Source of the DNA: Sandaracinaceae bacterium
GTDB lineage: Bacteria; Myxococcota_A; Polyangia; Polyangiales; Houyiibacteriaceae
Length of the DNA: 64,000 bases
Assembly (NCBI GenBank): GCA_020633055.1
Contig: JACKEJ010000010.1
Coordinates: forward strand, 434,001 to 498,000
Direction: 5' to 3'
A program made the position numbers and the translations under genes. Each line of letters opens with the position of its first letter. The first letter of the stretch is position 1. Positions 14,276 through 23,941 of the stretch are shown here, in pieces. A model generated the notes under the pieces. That model was not told the origin of the DNA, made no database searches, and worked only from the letters and a program-made list of their open reading frames with translations.

Positions 14276-16273
14276 CTACTCGTCGCCGGGGCTCGAGCCG
14301 CGGGCCGACGCACGGTCCAGGTCGAGGATCTTCTGGTCACCGACGTAGCTGCGCGTCTCGTACTTGGTCACGCGCCCGATCTTGCGCACGATGTCCGCCA
14401 TGCGCTGAGCCTCGCTGACCATCGTGCCCGCCGCGCGATGCTCCGCCGACCCGGGCACCAACTTGCGCTCCAGTAGCTCGGCGTACGCCATGATGCTCGT
14501 CAGAGGCTGGTTCAGCTCGTGCGCCGCCGTCCCTGCCAGCTCGGCCAGCACGGCCTGCCGCTCCGTGTGCTCGAGCTTCTGATGCACCTCGGCCAAGCGC
14601 TGCTGCGTGCGGAGCCGCTCGCGCAGGTCGGTGAAGATGCCGAACGTCGCCACCGGCTCTCCGCGCTCGAAGATGAGCGCGGCGGAGATCTGGATGGGGA
14701 TCTGCTCCCCCTTCACCCCCTTCGCGTCCACGCGCGTGGGCACGAGGCGGCCAAACCCGCCGTAGCCGTCGGACATCAGCCGCTCCCGTACCAGCGTCCA
14801 CCCCTCACCGTCGTAGAGGTCGGCGAGGTTCATGCGACCCACGACGTCGGCTGCTCGGTAGCCATAGATGCGCTCGGCGCTGGGGTTGAAGAGCACGATG
14901 TTGCCCTCCATGTCCCCGGCCACGATGCCGTCCACGCTCGCGTCGATCAGCGACTCGAGGAACTCCATCGTCTTGATGAGCTCCGCCTCGGTCTGCCGCT
15001 GCACCGTCACGTCCTGACAGGACACCAGCACCTTGGCGTCGCCGATGGCGAGAGCCGCGAACGAGCAGTTGAGGATGACTTCGTTGCCGTCCTTGCGCAC
15101 GAAGCGGATGTCCGCGCCACGCGGGTACACGCCCGCCGCGAAGCCGTCCCACAGCGCCCGAGTGCGCTCCCGCTCGGTCTCGCTGACGAGACCCTTGATG
15201 AGCAGCCCCTTCATCTCGTCCGCGGAGTAGCCCAGCATCTCGTGCGCGCGAGGGTTCGCGAACAAGAGCGACCCGTCCTCCGCCAGCACGGCGATCCCCT
15301 CGGCCGCCGACGCGAACAGCTCCGCGTAGCGCTCGAGCCCCGCGAGCCGACGCTCGGCCTCGAAGCGCGCGAACGTGACCTCCTGAGTGTGATCACGCAG
15401 CGACTGCATCACGCGCGCGTTGCGCAGCGCGACCGCGGTGGCGTTGGCGACGGCCTGGCAGTACCGCATCTCGCGTGGCTGCAGCACACGGTGAGGGGTC
15501 TCGAGCCGCAGGAAGAACACGCCAATGGCCTGCGTCTCCCACACGATGGGAATGAGCACCATGGCGCCTAGGTCCTGCGACACGTTGACTCCCGCGAGGA
15601 CGGGATGGGTCCTGACGTCGTCGATGGTCAGCGGCTCGCGGCGCCGCAAGACCTCTCGAATCTCGGGGTAGTCGGCCAAGTCGATGGCGAGGTTGGTGAG
15701 CGTCTCGTCGTCGCTCGCCACCATGACGTACCCCTTCTCGTCGATGTCCGACCCCTCGGTGTCTGGCGCGAGCACGATGGAGATACGGGCCGAGCCGATG
15801 GCGCGCGCGACGCGTCGCACCACCGAGAACAAGATGTCGCGGAAGTCCAGCGACGACGTGAGGCGCTGGGTCAGCTCGAGCAAGGTCTCCGCGTCGGTCG
15901 CGGCCTCGACGAGGGCCAGGCGGGCGCCGCGCCCTGCCTCGGCCACGCGCAGGCGGGCCTGGCACTGAGCGGGCGCGAGGGGAGCGAGGAGCACGTCATC
16001 CGCGCCGTGCGCCAGCCACTGCGCGGGGTCGTCCTGCGTGTCCTCGGGGAGCCACACGAGCAGAGGTACTCGGGGCCGCAGCGCCTCCCTCGCCGCGCTC
16101 ACGAGCGCGCTGTCCGCGGCCACGACGACAGGCCCGATCTGCCCCGCGGCGGCGGCCTCCAGCAGCTCCGTCACGCTCCCCACGGCTCGCACGCCGGTCC
16201 CGAGGGCACGTACGACGAGCGCGCGCCGGTCCAGGTCGTGGTCCAGCACGTAGGGTACAGGGGAGGGGTTCAT
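14276..16273 (-). CDS. Histidine-kinase-like PAS/GAF sensor lacking the ATPase domain
   Basis: The 665-residue soluble protein has a receiver-like N-terminus (about 1-110). A GAF domain is at about 125-305 (TDAETLLELTQRLTSSLDFR). PAS domains lie at about 325-440 and 445-565, and a HisKA dimerisation domain at about 575-640 with the H-box AAHELNQPLTSIMAYAELL (His near residue 585). The protein ends 81 residues after that His. No N, G1 or G2 boxes of an HATPase domain are present, and none lies downstream, where the next gene is convergent. It may be phosphorylated by another kinase, act as a dimer-only scaffold, or be a truncated gene. It follows the 541-aa membrane protein on the same strand after 87 bases. 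Confidence 0.85.
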   Translation of the reverse strand: MNPSPVPYVLDHDLDRRALVVRALGTGVRAVGSVTELLEAAAAGQIGPVVVAADSALVSAAREALRPRVPLLVWLPEDTQDDPAQWLAHGADDVLLAPLAPAQCQARLRVAEAGRGARLALVEAATDAETLLELTQRLTSSLDFRDILFSVVRRVARAIGSARISIVLAPDTEGSDIDEKGYVMVASDDETLTNLAIDLADYPEIREVLRRREPLTIDDVRTHPVLAGVNVSQDLGAMVLIPIVWETQAIGVFFLRLETPHRVLQPREMRYCQAVANATAVALRNARVMQSLRDHTQEVTFARFEAERRLAGLERYAELFASAAEGIAVLAEDGSLLFANPRAHEMLGYSADEMKGLLIKGLVSETERERTRALWDGFAAGVYPRGADIRFVRKDGNEVILNCSFAALAIGDAKVLVSCQDVTVQRQTEAELIKTMEFLESLIDASVDGIVAGDMEGNIVLFNPSAERIYGYRAADVVGRMNLADLYDGEGWTLVRERLMSDGYGGFGRLVPTRVDAKGVKGEQIPIQISAALIFERGEPVATFGIFTDLRERLRTQQRLAEVHQKLEHTERQAVLAELAGTAAHELNQPLTSIMAYAELLERKLVPGSAEHRAAGTMVSEAQRMADIVRKIGRVTKYETRSYVGDQKILDLDRASARGSSPGDE

Positions 16274-16360
16274 CAGGCGGGGGGCTCACAGGGCGCCCAA
16301 GGCGTCCTGGGGCAGCATATCAGGGGAGCCTCATTGTCGGTATCAAATGGCAATTGTGAT

Positions 16361-17986
16361 CTAGATCTCAAACGCCATGGCTTCGACGCGCGCGAGCTCG
16401 CGGACACGCAGGATCTCCGACGTGTACTCGCTCATCTCTTCGCGAATGGCCTCGCTGGTGAGGTCCACCATGCTCTCCACGACCGGAGTCACGGACGCCA
16501 GCGTCTCCGTGAGCCCATGGGCCAGCTCGTCCAGCCGGCGGTCCAGGTCCGCCAGGTCTCGCTCCGTGTCGGCAGCCACCGCCTCCAGCATGCGTGCGTG
16601 CGCGGTGCTCAGCTCGTCCAGCGCATCCGCCGGGACGACCTCCGGGAACATGCGCGCGAGCCGTACGAGGTTGCGCCACGTGTCCTCGGCCTGCACCGGG
16701 TCGGGGCGCCTCCCCCTCAGCCGCTGCCCACCGGCCTCCAGCTGGTGAAAGGCCTCACGGTACTGCGCGAGCTGCACGTGGTACTGCATCTCCTTCGCCT
16801 GCGGCCACAAGTAGTGCAGCCGCGAGTGGCGCTGTTCGGTGGCCACGTCACGGAGCCCCTTGCTGGACTCGGGCAGCCGCGCGAAGAACGCCGCCGCCAT
16901 GCGGTCACACTGCGCGAGGAGCGCGCGACTGGCGATGCGACGCCGAAGCCGGTGCACGGTGCGCTGCAGCAGCAAGAGGGCCTGCTTGCAGGCCACGTTG
17001 GTGGCCTCGTCCAGGCTCGCTCCGTACTCGCGCGCCCACGCGACGAGCTGATTGCGGTGGCGCGCCTCGATGTCCGCGGTGACGCGCGGCCGGTCCAGCT
17101 CCATCGCGCGCAGCTCGCGCAGGTTGCGGTGCGAACGCACGAAGAGCACCACGTAGATGGACAGATAGAAGGCGCCGTACAGCAAGAGCCACAGGCTGAG
17201 ACCCACGATGGTGGCGAGGTGGTCGTTGACCCAGGCGCCGAGCGCCCCGCCGAGGGGCACACGCAGGCCGCGCGCCACCTCGCGCGAAGCCCACGTCACC
17301 AACCGAGGGCGCACGGAGAAGGTAAAGTCTCCGATCAGGGCGAGGAGCACGATGACGACCAACCCGAGCCGCCGCATGAGCACCGCCACGGGCACGCTCG
17401 CGTTCTGCGAGATGCGCATGACGTGACGCGAGCCATACACGACGTCCGCGGCGCCGAGGACGAAGGCGAAGAGCCTGGGCGCCACACCATACCGAGAGCG
17501 GACCTCGAGGTTGAACAGCGTCTCGTTGGGTTCTCCAGCGACGACCACCTGCGGGAACTGGAGATCGAGGCAGACTTCGCGAGGAGGTCCTGCCACGCGC
17601 GGCACCTGGAGCACGAGCGCCTGCCGCTCCCTGGGCGTCGCGGGGTTCTCGTCGAGCGACGCGACGAAATCATCGACGCGGGCGTGACGACTTGCCGTGA
17701 GCTCCTCCATCATGGACTGCAGACGGCCTTCGATACGCTTGACGTAGTCGATGGGGCTGCGGTCTCCCTGCTGCGCGAGCTCCGACCAGGAGACGTCGGC
17801 GCCCTGCTCGAAGCGCACGACCGTCGTCTCGGCGCGTCCCGTGAGCTTGTCGAGGGCGTTGGTCGCGAGGGTCGCTTGCAGCCGCCGGAAACGCAGGAAC
17901 CACATCACCTTGTGGATGAAGTACAGCAGCGACAGCAGCATCACGCCGTAGAAGACGGCCACGAAGACGGTCGCGAGCGTGCCCAT
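16361..17986 (-). CDS. Membrane protein with large helical cytoplasmic domain, unknown function
   Basis: The frame stays open far upstream, but ATG 17986 gives a typical membrane start (MGTLATVFVAVFYGVMLLSL). The 541 residues contain a first membrane helix at 4-24. Two hydrophobic segments lie near 200-225 (VLMRRLGLVVIVLLALIGDF) and 250-280 (ATIVGLSLWLLLYGAFYLSI). The C-terminal half is long, helical and charged (about 290-541), rich in Leu, Arg and Glu, probably coiled coil, ending MVDLTSEAIREEMSEYTSEI then a short tail. I recognise no family. It is divergent from proS and precedes the PAS/GAF protein, so a shared sensory role is possible. Confidence 0.75.
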   Translation of the reverse strand: MGTLATVFVAVFYGVMLLSLLYFIHKVMWFLRFRRLQATLATNALDKLTGRAETTVVRFEQGADVSWSELAQQGDRSPIDYVKRIEGRLQSMMEELTASRHARVDDFVASLDENPATPRERQALVLQVPRVAGPPREVCLDLQFPQVVVAGEPNETLFNLEVRSRYGVAPRLFAFVLGAADVVYGSRHVMRISQNASVPVAVLMRRLGLVVIVLLALIGDFTFSVRPRLVTWASREVARGLRVPLGGALGAWVNDHLATIVGLSLWLLLYGAFYLSIYVVLFVRSHRNLRELRAMELDRPRVTADIEARHRNQLVAWAREYGASLDEATNVACKQALLLLQRTVHRLRRRIASRALLAQCDRMAAAFFARLPESSKGLRDVATEQRHSRLHYLWPQAKEMQYHVQLAQYREAFHQLEAGGQRLRGRRPDPVQAEDTWRNLVRLARMFPEVVPADALDELSTAHARMLEAVAADTERDLADLDRRLDELAHGLTETLASVTPVVESMVDLTSEAIREEMSEYTSEILRVRELARVEAMAFEI

Positions 17987-18115
17987 GGGGAAGGCGCCTT
18001 CTAGCACCGACACACCGCTCGGGCACCCCGTCCTCTGGCGTCGCGCCCGGTTGCGCATGGCACGGCGCCCCTCGCGGCGCTGGTGTCCCGCGCCTCCGCG
18101 GGCTACAAGGCGCGC

Positions 18116-19879
18116 ATGCGCTACCGTCAGGCGTTCATCCCCACGCTCAAGGAAGTCCCCAAGGACGCGACGAGCCCCTCCCACGTGCTGCTCCTGCGCG
18201 CCGGCTACGTGCGCATGGTGGGCGCAGGCATCTACGAGATGCTGCCGCTCGGCCAGCGTGTCCTGACCAAGATCAGCAACATCGTCCGTCGCGAGATGAA
18301 CGCCGCGGGCGCCCAGGAGCTGCTCATGCCGGCCCTGCTCCCGGCCGAGTACTTCCGTGAGACGGGCCGTTGGGACAGCTTCGGCGACACCCTGGTGCGG
18401 CTGCGGGACCGGCGCGGCAACGACTATCATCTGGGGCCCACCCACGAGGAGATCATCACGGACCTGGTGCGGCGCGAGGTCAAGAGCTACCGCCAGCTCC
18501 CGCTCAACCTGTACCAGGTCCAGATGAAGTACCGCGACGAGCCGCGGCCCCGTGGTGGGCTGCTGCGCTGCCGCGAGTTCCTGATGAAGGACGCCTACTC
18601 GTTCGACGTGTCCATGGAAGCGGCCGAGAAGAGCTACGCGACCATGCGCGACGCGTACCACGCCATCTTCCGGGGCCTCGGGCTGCACTATCGCGTCGTG
18701 CGCGCGGACAGCGGGGCCATGGGCGGGAGCACCAGCGCCGAGTTCCAGGTGCTGACGCAGACGGGCGAGGACGCCATCGTCGCCTGCTCCTCGTGCGAGT
18801 ACGCGGCCAACGCCGAGGTCGCGGAGGCTTGCCCGGCTGCGCCCGGAGCCGCACCCGGCGGGGACGTCCCCGCCATCGAGAAGGTGCGCACACCGAAGGT
18901 GAAGAGCATCGCGGACGTCGTTGCGTTCTTCGAAGCCAACGTCCCTGGCACGACGGGCGTGGCACCCGAGACGTGCATCAAGTCGCTCATCTACGTCGCC
19001 AGCAACATCACGACGGGCGCCAGCGAGACGGTGATGGTCGTCGTCCGCGGCGACCACGAGGTGAACGACATCGCGCTCGCGCGCCACCTGGGCGCGGACG
19101 AGGTGCGCATGGCCACCGAGGAAGAGGTCAAGGCACACGTCGGCGCCGCCCCCGGCTTCATCGGCCCAGTCGGCTACAGCGGGCGGGTCATCGTGGACCC
19201 AGACGCCGCTGCCATCCCGAGCGCCGTCGGTGGCGCGAACGAGAACCCCTTCCACTCGGCCAACATCGTCTACGGCCGCGACTACGAAGGCGAGCGCGTC
19301 AACGTGCGCCTGGTGCGCTCGGGCGACCTGTGCGTGCAGTGCGGCGCCCCGCTCGAGACCTACAAGGGCATCGAGGGCGGCCACGTCTTCATCCTCGGCA
19401 CGCACTACTCCGAGAAGATGGGCGCGACCTTCCTGGACGAGAGCGGCAAGCAGCGCGCCATCGTCATGGGATGCTACGGCATCGGCGTGTCCCGGCTCAT
19501 GGCCACCGCCGTCGAGCAACACCATGACGACGCGGGCATCCGGTGGCCGATGGCCATCGCGCCCTTCCAGGTCATCGTCTCCGTGCTCGGCGACGCGACT
19601 GAGACGGTGGCGGCCGCGACGGCGATCTACGACGGGCTGCGCGGCGCCGGAGTGGACGTGCTGCTCGACGACCGCGACGAGCGGCCGGGCGTGAAGTTCA
19701 AGGACGCCGAGCTGCTCGGCATCCCGCTACGCGTCACGGTCGGCGCCCGGGCGCTGGCGGAGGGGAACATCGAGATGAAGGAGCGCAGCGGGGGCGACGC
19801 CCTCGACGTACCCGTCACCGAAGCCGTTGCACGCATCACCGAGCGCGTCGTCGCGCTCGGTGGGGAGCTGACCAAGTGA
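18116..19879 (+). CDS. proS: Prolyl-tRNA synthetase, bacterial type with editing insert
   Basis: The enzyme charges tRNA-Pro in the cytoplasm. I chose ATG 18116 (MRYRQAFIPTLKEVPKDATS), the usual N-terminus of the bacterial form; an in-frame codon at 18083 would add 11 residues. Class II motif 1 is seen around GAGIYEMLPLGQRVL, motif 2 in YRDEPRPRGGLLRCREFLMKDAYSFD, and motif 3 in GCYGIGVSRLMA. The insertion (editing, INS) domain lies between, about residues 220-400, with FLGPVGY-like GFIGPVGYSGRVIVDPD. The anticodon-binding domain closes the 587-residue protein. Its stop overlaps a GTG start for a 61-aa membrane protein. Confidence 0.97.
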   Translation: MRYRQAFIPTLKEVPKDATSPSHVLLLRAGYVRMVGAGIYEMLPLGQRVLTKISNIVRREMNAAGAQELLMPALLPAEYFRETGRWDSFGDTLVRLRDRRGNDYHLGPTHEEIITDLVRREVKSYRQLPLNLYQVQMKYRDEPRPRGGLLRCREFLMKDAYSFDVSMEAAEKSYATMRDAYHAIFRGLGLHYRVVRADSGAMGGSTSAEFQVLTQTGEDAIVACSSCEYAANAEVAEACPAAPGAAPGGDVPAIEKVRTPKVKSIADVVAFFEANVPGTTGVAPETCIKSLIYVASNITTGASETVMVVVRGDHEVNDIALARHLGADEVRMATEEEVKAHVGAAPGFIGPVGYSGRVIVDPDAAAIPSAVGGANENPFHSANIVYGRDYEGERVNVRLVRSGDLCVQCGAPLETYKGIEGGHVFILGTHYSEKMGATFLDESGKQRAIVMGCYGIGVSRLMATAVEQHHDDAGIRWPMAIAPFQVIVSVLGDATETVAAATAIYDGLRGAGVDVLLDDRDERPGVKFKDAELLGIPLRVTVGARALAEGNIEMKERSGGDALDVPVTEAVARITERVVALGGELTK

Positions 19880-20061
19880 GCGACCAATACGAGACCCCCA
19901 CCAGCCGCATCATCGTCCTCGGACTCGTCTTCGCCGCCCTGGTGGCGATCGGGGTGGTGACCGTGCTGAAGCCGGAGTTGGAGCAAGAGCCCGAAGCGAC
20001 CAACGTCGCCGAGGTCGGGCCGCAAGCGACGCCGAGCAGTGCGCCGCCCCCTGCGCACTGA
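19876..20061 (+). CDS. Small single-pass membrane protein, 61 aa
   Basis: The frame begins at the GTG inside the proS stop (GTGA, 19876-19879). It encodes SDQYETPTSRIIVLGLVFAA, a membrane helix of about 19 residues (IIVLGLVFAALVAIGVVTVL), then an acidic Pro/Ala tail of about 28 residues outside. The 4-base overlap with proS argues that it is really translated. No family is recognised. Confidence 0.65.
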   Translation: MSDQYETPTSRIIVLGLVFAALVAIGVVTVLKPELEQEPEATNVAEVGPQATPSSAPPPAH

Positions 20062-20236
20062 GACCGCTCCCCTGCTCGGAATGTGGGACCCCCGCTCGCG
20101 CTTCGAGTGCGCCGCTTGGCGCGACACGGCCTCGGGCCCCGAGTGGCGCTGAAATGATCTGCGGGGGTCGTGCGTCCTACCGGTGGCGCACCCACTTTCG
20201 CGAGCTTTTGCGTTATTGGCCACCATTCATCACAAT

Positions 20237-20241
20237 GGAGG
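20237..20241 (+). promoter_or_regulatory. Ribosome binding site that sets the lytic transglycosylase start
   Basis: GGAGG is 5 bases before a GTG at 20247 and actually overlaps an upstream in-frame ATG (20235). Because the site is inside that ATG's reading region, the GTG, which begins the signal peptide, is the likely start. Confidence 0.7.
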
Positions 20242-20246
20242 TACCT

Positions 20247-22757
20247 GTGACCCCCCGCTTCATTCGCACCCACGTCTCCCGGTCAGCCCCCCTCCGCATC
20301 GCGGCGCGGGTCGCGCTCGCCCTGCCCCTCGCGGGTGCCGCGCTGTGGGGACCGGGCTTGGCGCAGGCCGAAGGCGGGGAGCGCTGCGCGGTGGGCGATG
20401 TGGCGTGGTCCTCTGCCGAGCGCCTGACGTGCCGCGTGGACCCCCTGCGACGACCCGAGTCGACGCCCGACCTCGACGCGCTCGCGCGCGAGCAGCCGGT
20501 CGCGAACGGCTCGAGCCGAATCACCCCGGGCACTGCGGTCAGCGCACCCGCCATCGTACGCGCACCGGAGCCCAGCGCCTTCGAGCGGGCCCGTGCGCTC
20601 GCTGCGGACGGCGAGCTGGATGCCGCTCTCGGGCTGTTGGACGAGACCGCTGCGGCCTTCCCCCGCCTGGCGGACCGTGTCGCCCTGTTGCGCGCCGAGC
20701 TGCTGATCGACGCCGCGCGCTACCCCGAGGCCGCCGAGGCGCTACGCACGGCTCGCCAGAGCGTGGACAGCGCGGTACGTGTCGAAGCCGAGATCGCGGA
20801 GGTGCGCGTCCGCATCCTGTCCGACGACCCACGCGCCGACGGGGCGCTGCGTGCGCTGATGGGTCGCTATCAGGAGCTCCCCGGTGAGGCGCAGCTGCGC
20901 CTCCTACTGGGTGAGTCGCAGCTGCGCCGCGACCGACGGACACAAGCGGCCGAGACGTTCCGCGTGCTGGACCTGCACTTCCCCGGGAGCCCGGCCGCCG
21001 AGGCAGGCCTGGCGCACCTGACGGCGCTGCGGGAGGCTGGGGTGCGCGTGCGGCGTCAGCTCACCACCGAGCGTGTGGACCGCGCCGAGCGCATGGTCTC
21101 GCTGGGGCAGCACGAACGGGCCCGCGCCGAGCTGGCCGCGCTCGGCGAAGCCCGCCTCAGCCGGGCGCTGCGGTCGCGGGTACACCTGGCGGCGGCGCAG
21201 CTAGCCCGCCTCGAGGGCCGCTGGAGCGACGCGCTGACCCACCAACAGCAGGGCATCCGCCAGTCGCCTCCAGTCAGCGCCGAAGAGACGGAAGAGCGCG
21301 CCGAACGCGCTGCGGACCTCATGACGGCGGCGCTCTCCCGCGATGTGGAGATCGCCACGCGTCGCGTGGAGCACATGGTCGGGCGGCGCGCCTACGCGCA
21401 GCTGTCGAACGCCCAGCTCGTGCAGGTCATCGAGGTCGCCGCCCGCGCAGGGCTGGCGGAGCCGGTGCGGAGCGCCACTCACGCGCTCTCCACGCGTGAC
21501 ATCGCTGCGGACGCCCGCATGAACGCAGCCCTCGAGGCCATGGGGCTGGCAGACGACACGGACCTGCTCCGCATGTTCGAACCGCTCGCCAACACGCGCT
21601 CGCAGCGTGGCACCCAGGCGGCGTACTACCGCGCGCGCGCGCTGGAGCGCCTTGGGCGCTTGGATGAGGCGCGAGCGGCCTATGGCGAGCTCAAGACGCA
21701 CGACCGTACCCCCCAGCGCTACTACGCCATGTGGGCTGACGTGCGCGTGCGCGCGCTGCAGCCCGCCCCCGCCAGCGACTCGCGCCGCCTCGACCCTGCC
21801 GCCACCCGCAGCGTCGGAGAAGGAACGCGCGGAGCACCGGTGGACATCGCGCCTGGCAGCCTACACCTCAACGTAGACCTGAACCTGGTCGCCGAGCGTC
21901 TCTTGCCGCTGGCCGCCGAGCACGGCGATGCGTTCCCGTCGCTGCCGCGCGCGTACGACCTGCTCCGCTTGGGCGAACCCAACACCGCCACCCACGAGCT
22001 CTACGAGGCGTTCCTGCAGTGGCGCGACGCGCGCGGCACCGCGCTACGGCGCACCGGGCTCGAGGGCGTGGCGCGGGGTGGTGATCGCCGTCGCAGCGCG
22101 GTCAGCTTCACCGCGCGCCAAGAGCGGCGCGGCCTGGCTCCTGAGGAGCGCCTCGAGCTCGCCGAGATCAGCTCCGCGCTGGGTGACCACGGCATCGCCG
22201 TTGGAATGGTCGGGTGGTCGGAAGTGGGAGCCCGCCCGCGGGCCCACGCGCACCTGGTGGAAGAGGCAGCCCTTCGACATGGCCTCGACCCGAACCTCCT
22301 CTTCGCCATCATGCGCGTAGAGAGCGTCTACCAGCAGGGCATCATCAGCTACGCAGGCGCCATCGGTCTCGCGCAGATCATGCCCCGCACGGGCCGTCTG
22401 ATCGCCGAAGCGCGGGGCATGACGGACTTCGACACGGGGGACCTGGTGGACCCTGCCGTCAACCTGGACTTCGCGGCTTGGTACCTGGCCTCGCTGATCG
22501 AGCGCTTCGATGGTCACCTGCCGCTCGCCATCGCCAGCTACAACGGCGGACCCCATAACGTGCGCCGCTGGCTGCGCGCGCACGGGCCGGGCCAGCCCAT
22601 CGACGCGTTCCTCGAGTTCATCCCGTTCGAGCAGACGCACCGCTACGTGCGCCGGGTGTTGACGCACTATCAGGCGTACCGTGCCCAAGCCGGGCTGCCC
22701 CCCGAGGTGCTGTCCATGGCGCTGCCCAGCGGCGACGATCACGCCATCGCGTTCTGA
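20247..22757 (+). CDS. Soluble lytic murein transglycosylase (Slt70-like)
   Basis: It cleaves peptidoglycan between MurNAc and GlcNAc with formation of the 1,6-anhydro product, in the periplasm. From the GTG start chosen by the GGAGG site, the protein is 836 residues. It has a signal peptide (about 1-43, ending GPGLAQA). A long superhelical domain of TPR-like helices follows (about 90-640, repeats such as ERARALAADGELDAALGLLD). The C-terminal SLT domain is at about 660-800. The catalytic Glu is in FAIMRVESVYQQG, followed by AGAIGLAQIMPRTG and ASYNGGPHNVRRWL. Length and layout match Slt70. A 185-base gap precedes it and the LhgO-like gene follows 9 bases after its stop. Confidence 0.93.
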   Translation: MTPRFIRTHVSRSAPLRIAARVALALPLAGAALWGPGLAQAEGGERCAVGDVAWSSAERLTCRVDPLRRPESTPDLDALAREQPVANGSSRITPGTAVSAPAIVRAPEPSAFERARALAADGELDAALGLLDETAAAFPRLADRVALLRAELLIDAARYPEAAEALRTARQSVDSAVRVEAEIAEVRVRILSDDPRADGALRALMGRYQELPGEAQLRLLLGESQLRRDRRTQAAETFRVLDLHFPGSPAAEAGLAHLTALREAGVRVRRQLTTERVDRAERMVSLGQHERARAELAALGEARLSRALRSRVHLAAAQLARLEGRWSDALTHQQQGIRQSPPVSAEETEERAERAADLMTAALSRDVEIATRRVEHMVGRRAYAQLSNAQLVQVIEVAARAGLAEPVRSATHALSTRDIAADARMNAALEAMGLADDTDLLRMFEPLANTRSQRGTQAAYYRARALERLGRLDEARAAYGELKTHDRTPQRYYAMWADVRVRALQPAPASDSRRLDPAATRSVGEGTRGAPVDIAPGSLHLNVDLNLVAERLLPLAAEHGDAFPSLPRAYDLLRLGEPNTATHELYEAFLQWRDARGTALRRTGLEGVARGGDRRRSAVSFTARQERRGLAPEERLELAEISSALGDHGIAVGMVGWSEVGARPRAHAHLVEEAALRHGLDPNLLFAIMRVESVYQQGIISYAGAIGLAQIMPRTGRLIAEARGMTDFDTGDLVDPAVNLDFAAWYLASLIERFDGHLPLAIASYNGGPHNVRRWLRAHGPGQPIDAFLEFIPFEQTHRYVRRVLTHYQAYRAQAGLPPEVLSMALPSGDDHAIAF

Positions 22758-22766
22758 GCGACGCTC

Positions 22767-23927
22767 GTGCTGCGCGCCGACGTCGTCGTCTTGGGGGCTG
22801 GCGTGGTGGGGCTCGCCTGCGCCCGAGCGCTCGCCCAGACGGGGCGGGAGGTGTACGTGCTGGACCGCGAAGGGGGTGTGGGGCGCGGCACCAGCGGGCG
22901 CAACAGCGGGGTCATCCACGCGGGGCTGTACTACCCGGGAGACTCCTGGAAGGCCCGACTGTGCGTCGATGGTGCGCAGGCGCTGTACCGCTTCTGCGCG
23001 GAGGCGGGCGTGCCCCACGAGCGCACGGGCAAGTGGGTGCTGGCCGCGCACCCCGAAGAGCTCGAGGCGCTGCACGCCGTCGCGCGCGCTGCGACGAAGA
23101 ACGGTGCAGACGTAACGTCTGTGGACGGCCGCGACGTGACGCGGGAGGACCCCGCCCTGCGTGCCTGTGCGGCGCTGTGGTCGCCCAACTCCGGCGTGGT
23201 AGACGCCGCAGCCCTGGTGGACGCGCTGGCACGCGAGGCGCGCGCTGCGGGCGCCGAGTTGGCGCTCGGACAGCGAGCGGTGCGCCTCGAGCGCGGGTCC
23301 GGGGGCTGGACGTTGACCGTGACGACCGGCAACGACGGCGCGTCCGACGCGACCGAGGAGATCCATGCCGACACCGTCGTCAACGCAGCTGGGCACGGTG
23401 CGCCCGAGCTGGCCCGCCTCGCGGGCCTCGACCTCGCGGCGTGGGATGCACGACCGGCGTACTACCGCGGGGACTACATGAGCCTCGCGACCGAGGCGCC
23501 GCGGCCGCGCTGCCCGCTCGTGTACCCCGTGCCACAGACCCACGGGTTGGGCGTGCACCTCACGCGCGACCTCGGCGGGCGCACACGCGCTGGTCCGGAC
23601 GCCTACCCCATCGACGCCCAGGACGTCCGCTTGAATCTGCTGGACGACACCGCTTGGGCACACAAGGCACAGACCTTCGCGGCAGCGCTCGGTCGCTACT
23701 TGCCCGGCATCACCGCCGAGCACCTGAGCCCCGAGTACGCCGGCGTGCGCCCCAAGCTGCTGCGCTCCGATGGCTCCTCCGGGGACTTCCTGCTGCTCGG
23801 GCCGGCCGACCTCGGCGCGCCCGGCATCGTGCACCTGCTAGGCATCGAGTCGCCGGGGCTGACGGCCTGCCTGGCCATCGCCGACTGGGTTGCAACACAG
23901 CTCGAAACCCGTACAACGCGGAGCTAA
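22767..23927 (+). CDS. FAD-dependent oxidoreductase, L-2-hydroxyglutarate oxidase (LhgO/YgaF) type
   Basis: The 386-residue product starts at GTG 22767 with LRADVVVLGAGVVGLACARA, the FAD-binding GxGxxG loop. GRGTSGRNSGVIHAGLYYPG follows, a strong signature of the L-2-hydroxyglutarate oxidase/dehydrogenase branch of the DAO family. Later segments are NAAGHGAPELARLAGL and VPQTHGLGVHLTRDLGG. E. coli LhgO oxidises L-2-hydroxyglutarate to 2-oxoglutarate and passes electrons to the quinone pool. The exact substrate here is inferred. The gene lies between the transglycosylase and trxB with gaps of 9 and 14 bases. Confidence 0.82.
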   Translation: MLRADVVVLGAGVVGLACARALAQTGREVYVLDREGGVGRGTSGRNSGVIHAGLYYPGDSWKARLCVDGAQALYRFCAEAGVPHERTGKWVLAAHPEELEALHAVARAATKNGADVTSVDGRDVTREDPALRACAALWSPNSGVVDAAALVDALAREARAAGAELALGQRAVRLERGSGGWTLTVTTGNDGASDATEEIHADTVVNAAGHGAPELARLAGLDLAAWDARPAYYRGDYMSLATEAPRPRCPLVYPVPQTHGLGVHLTRDLGGRTRAGPDAYPIDAQDVRLNLLDDTAWAHKAQTFAAALGRYLPGITAEHLSPEYAGVRPKLLRSDGSSGDFLLLGPADLGAPGIVHLLGIESPGLTACLAIADWVATQLETRTTRS

Positions 23928-23941
23928 CCGAAGGAACCCCC

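Noticed and set aside
15605..18004. A 799-codon plus-strand frame over the sensor and membrane protein genes.
   Set aside because: It has His/Arg-rich shadow composition and no start signal, and lies opposite two coherent genes.
17987..19525. Upstream extension of the 541-aa membrane protein to 1054 codons.
   Set aside because: The added 513 residues lie opposite proS and have shadow-type composition. The ATG at 17986 begins a natural membrane helix.
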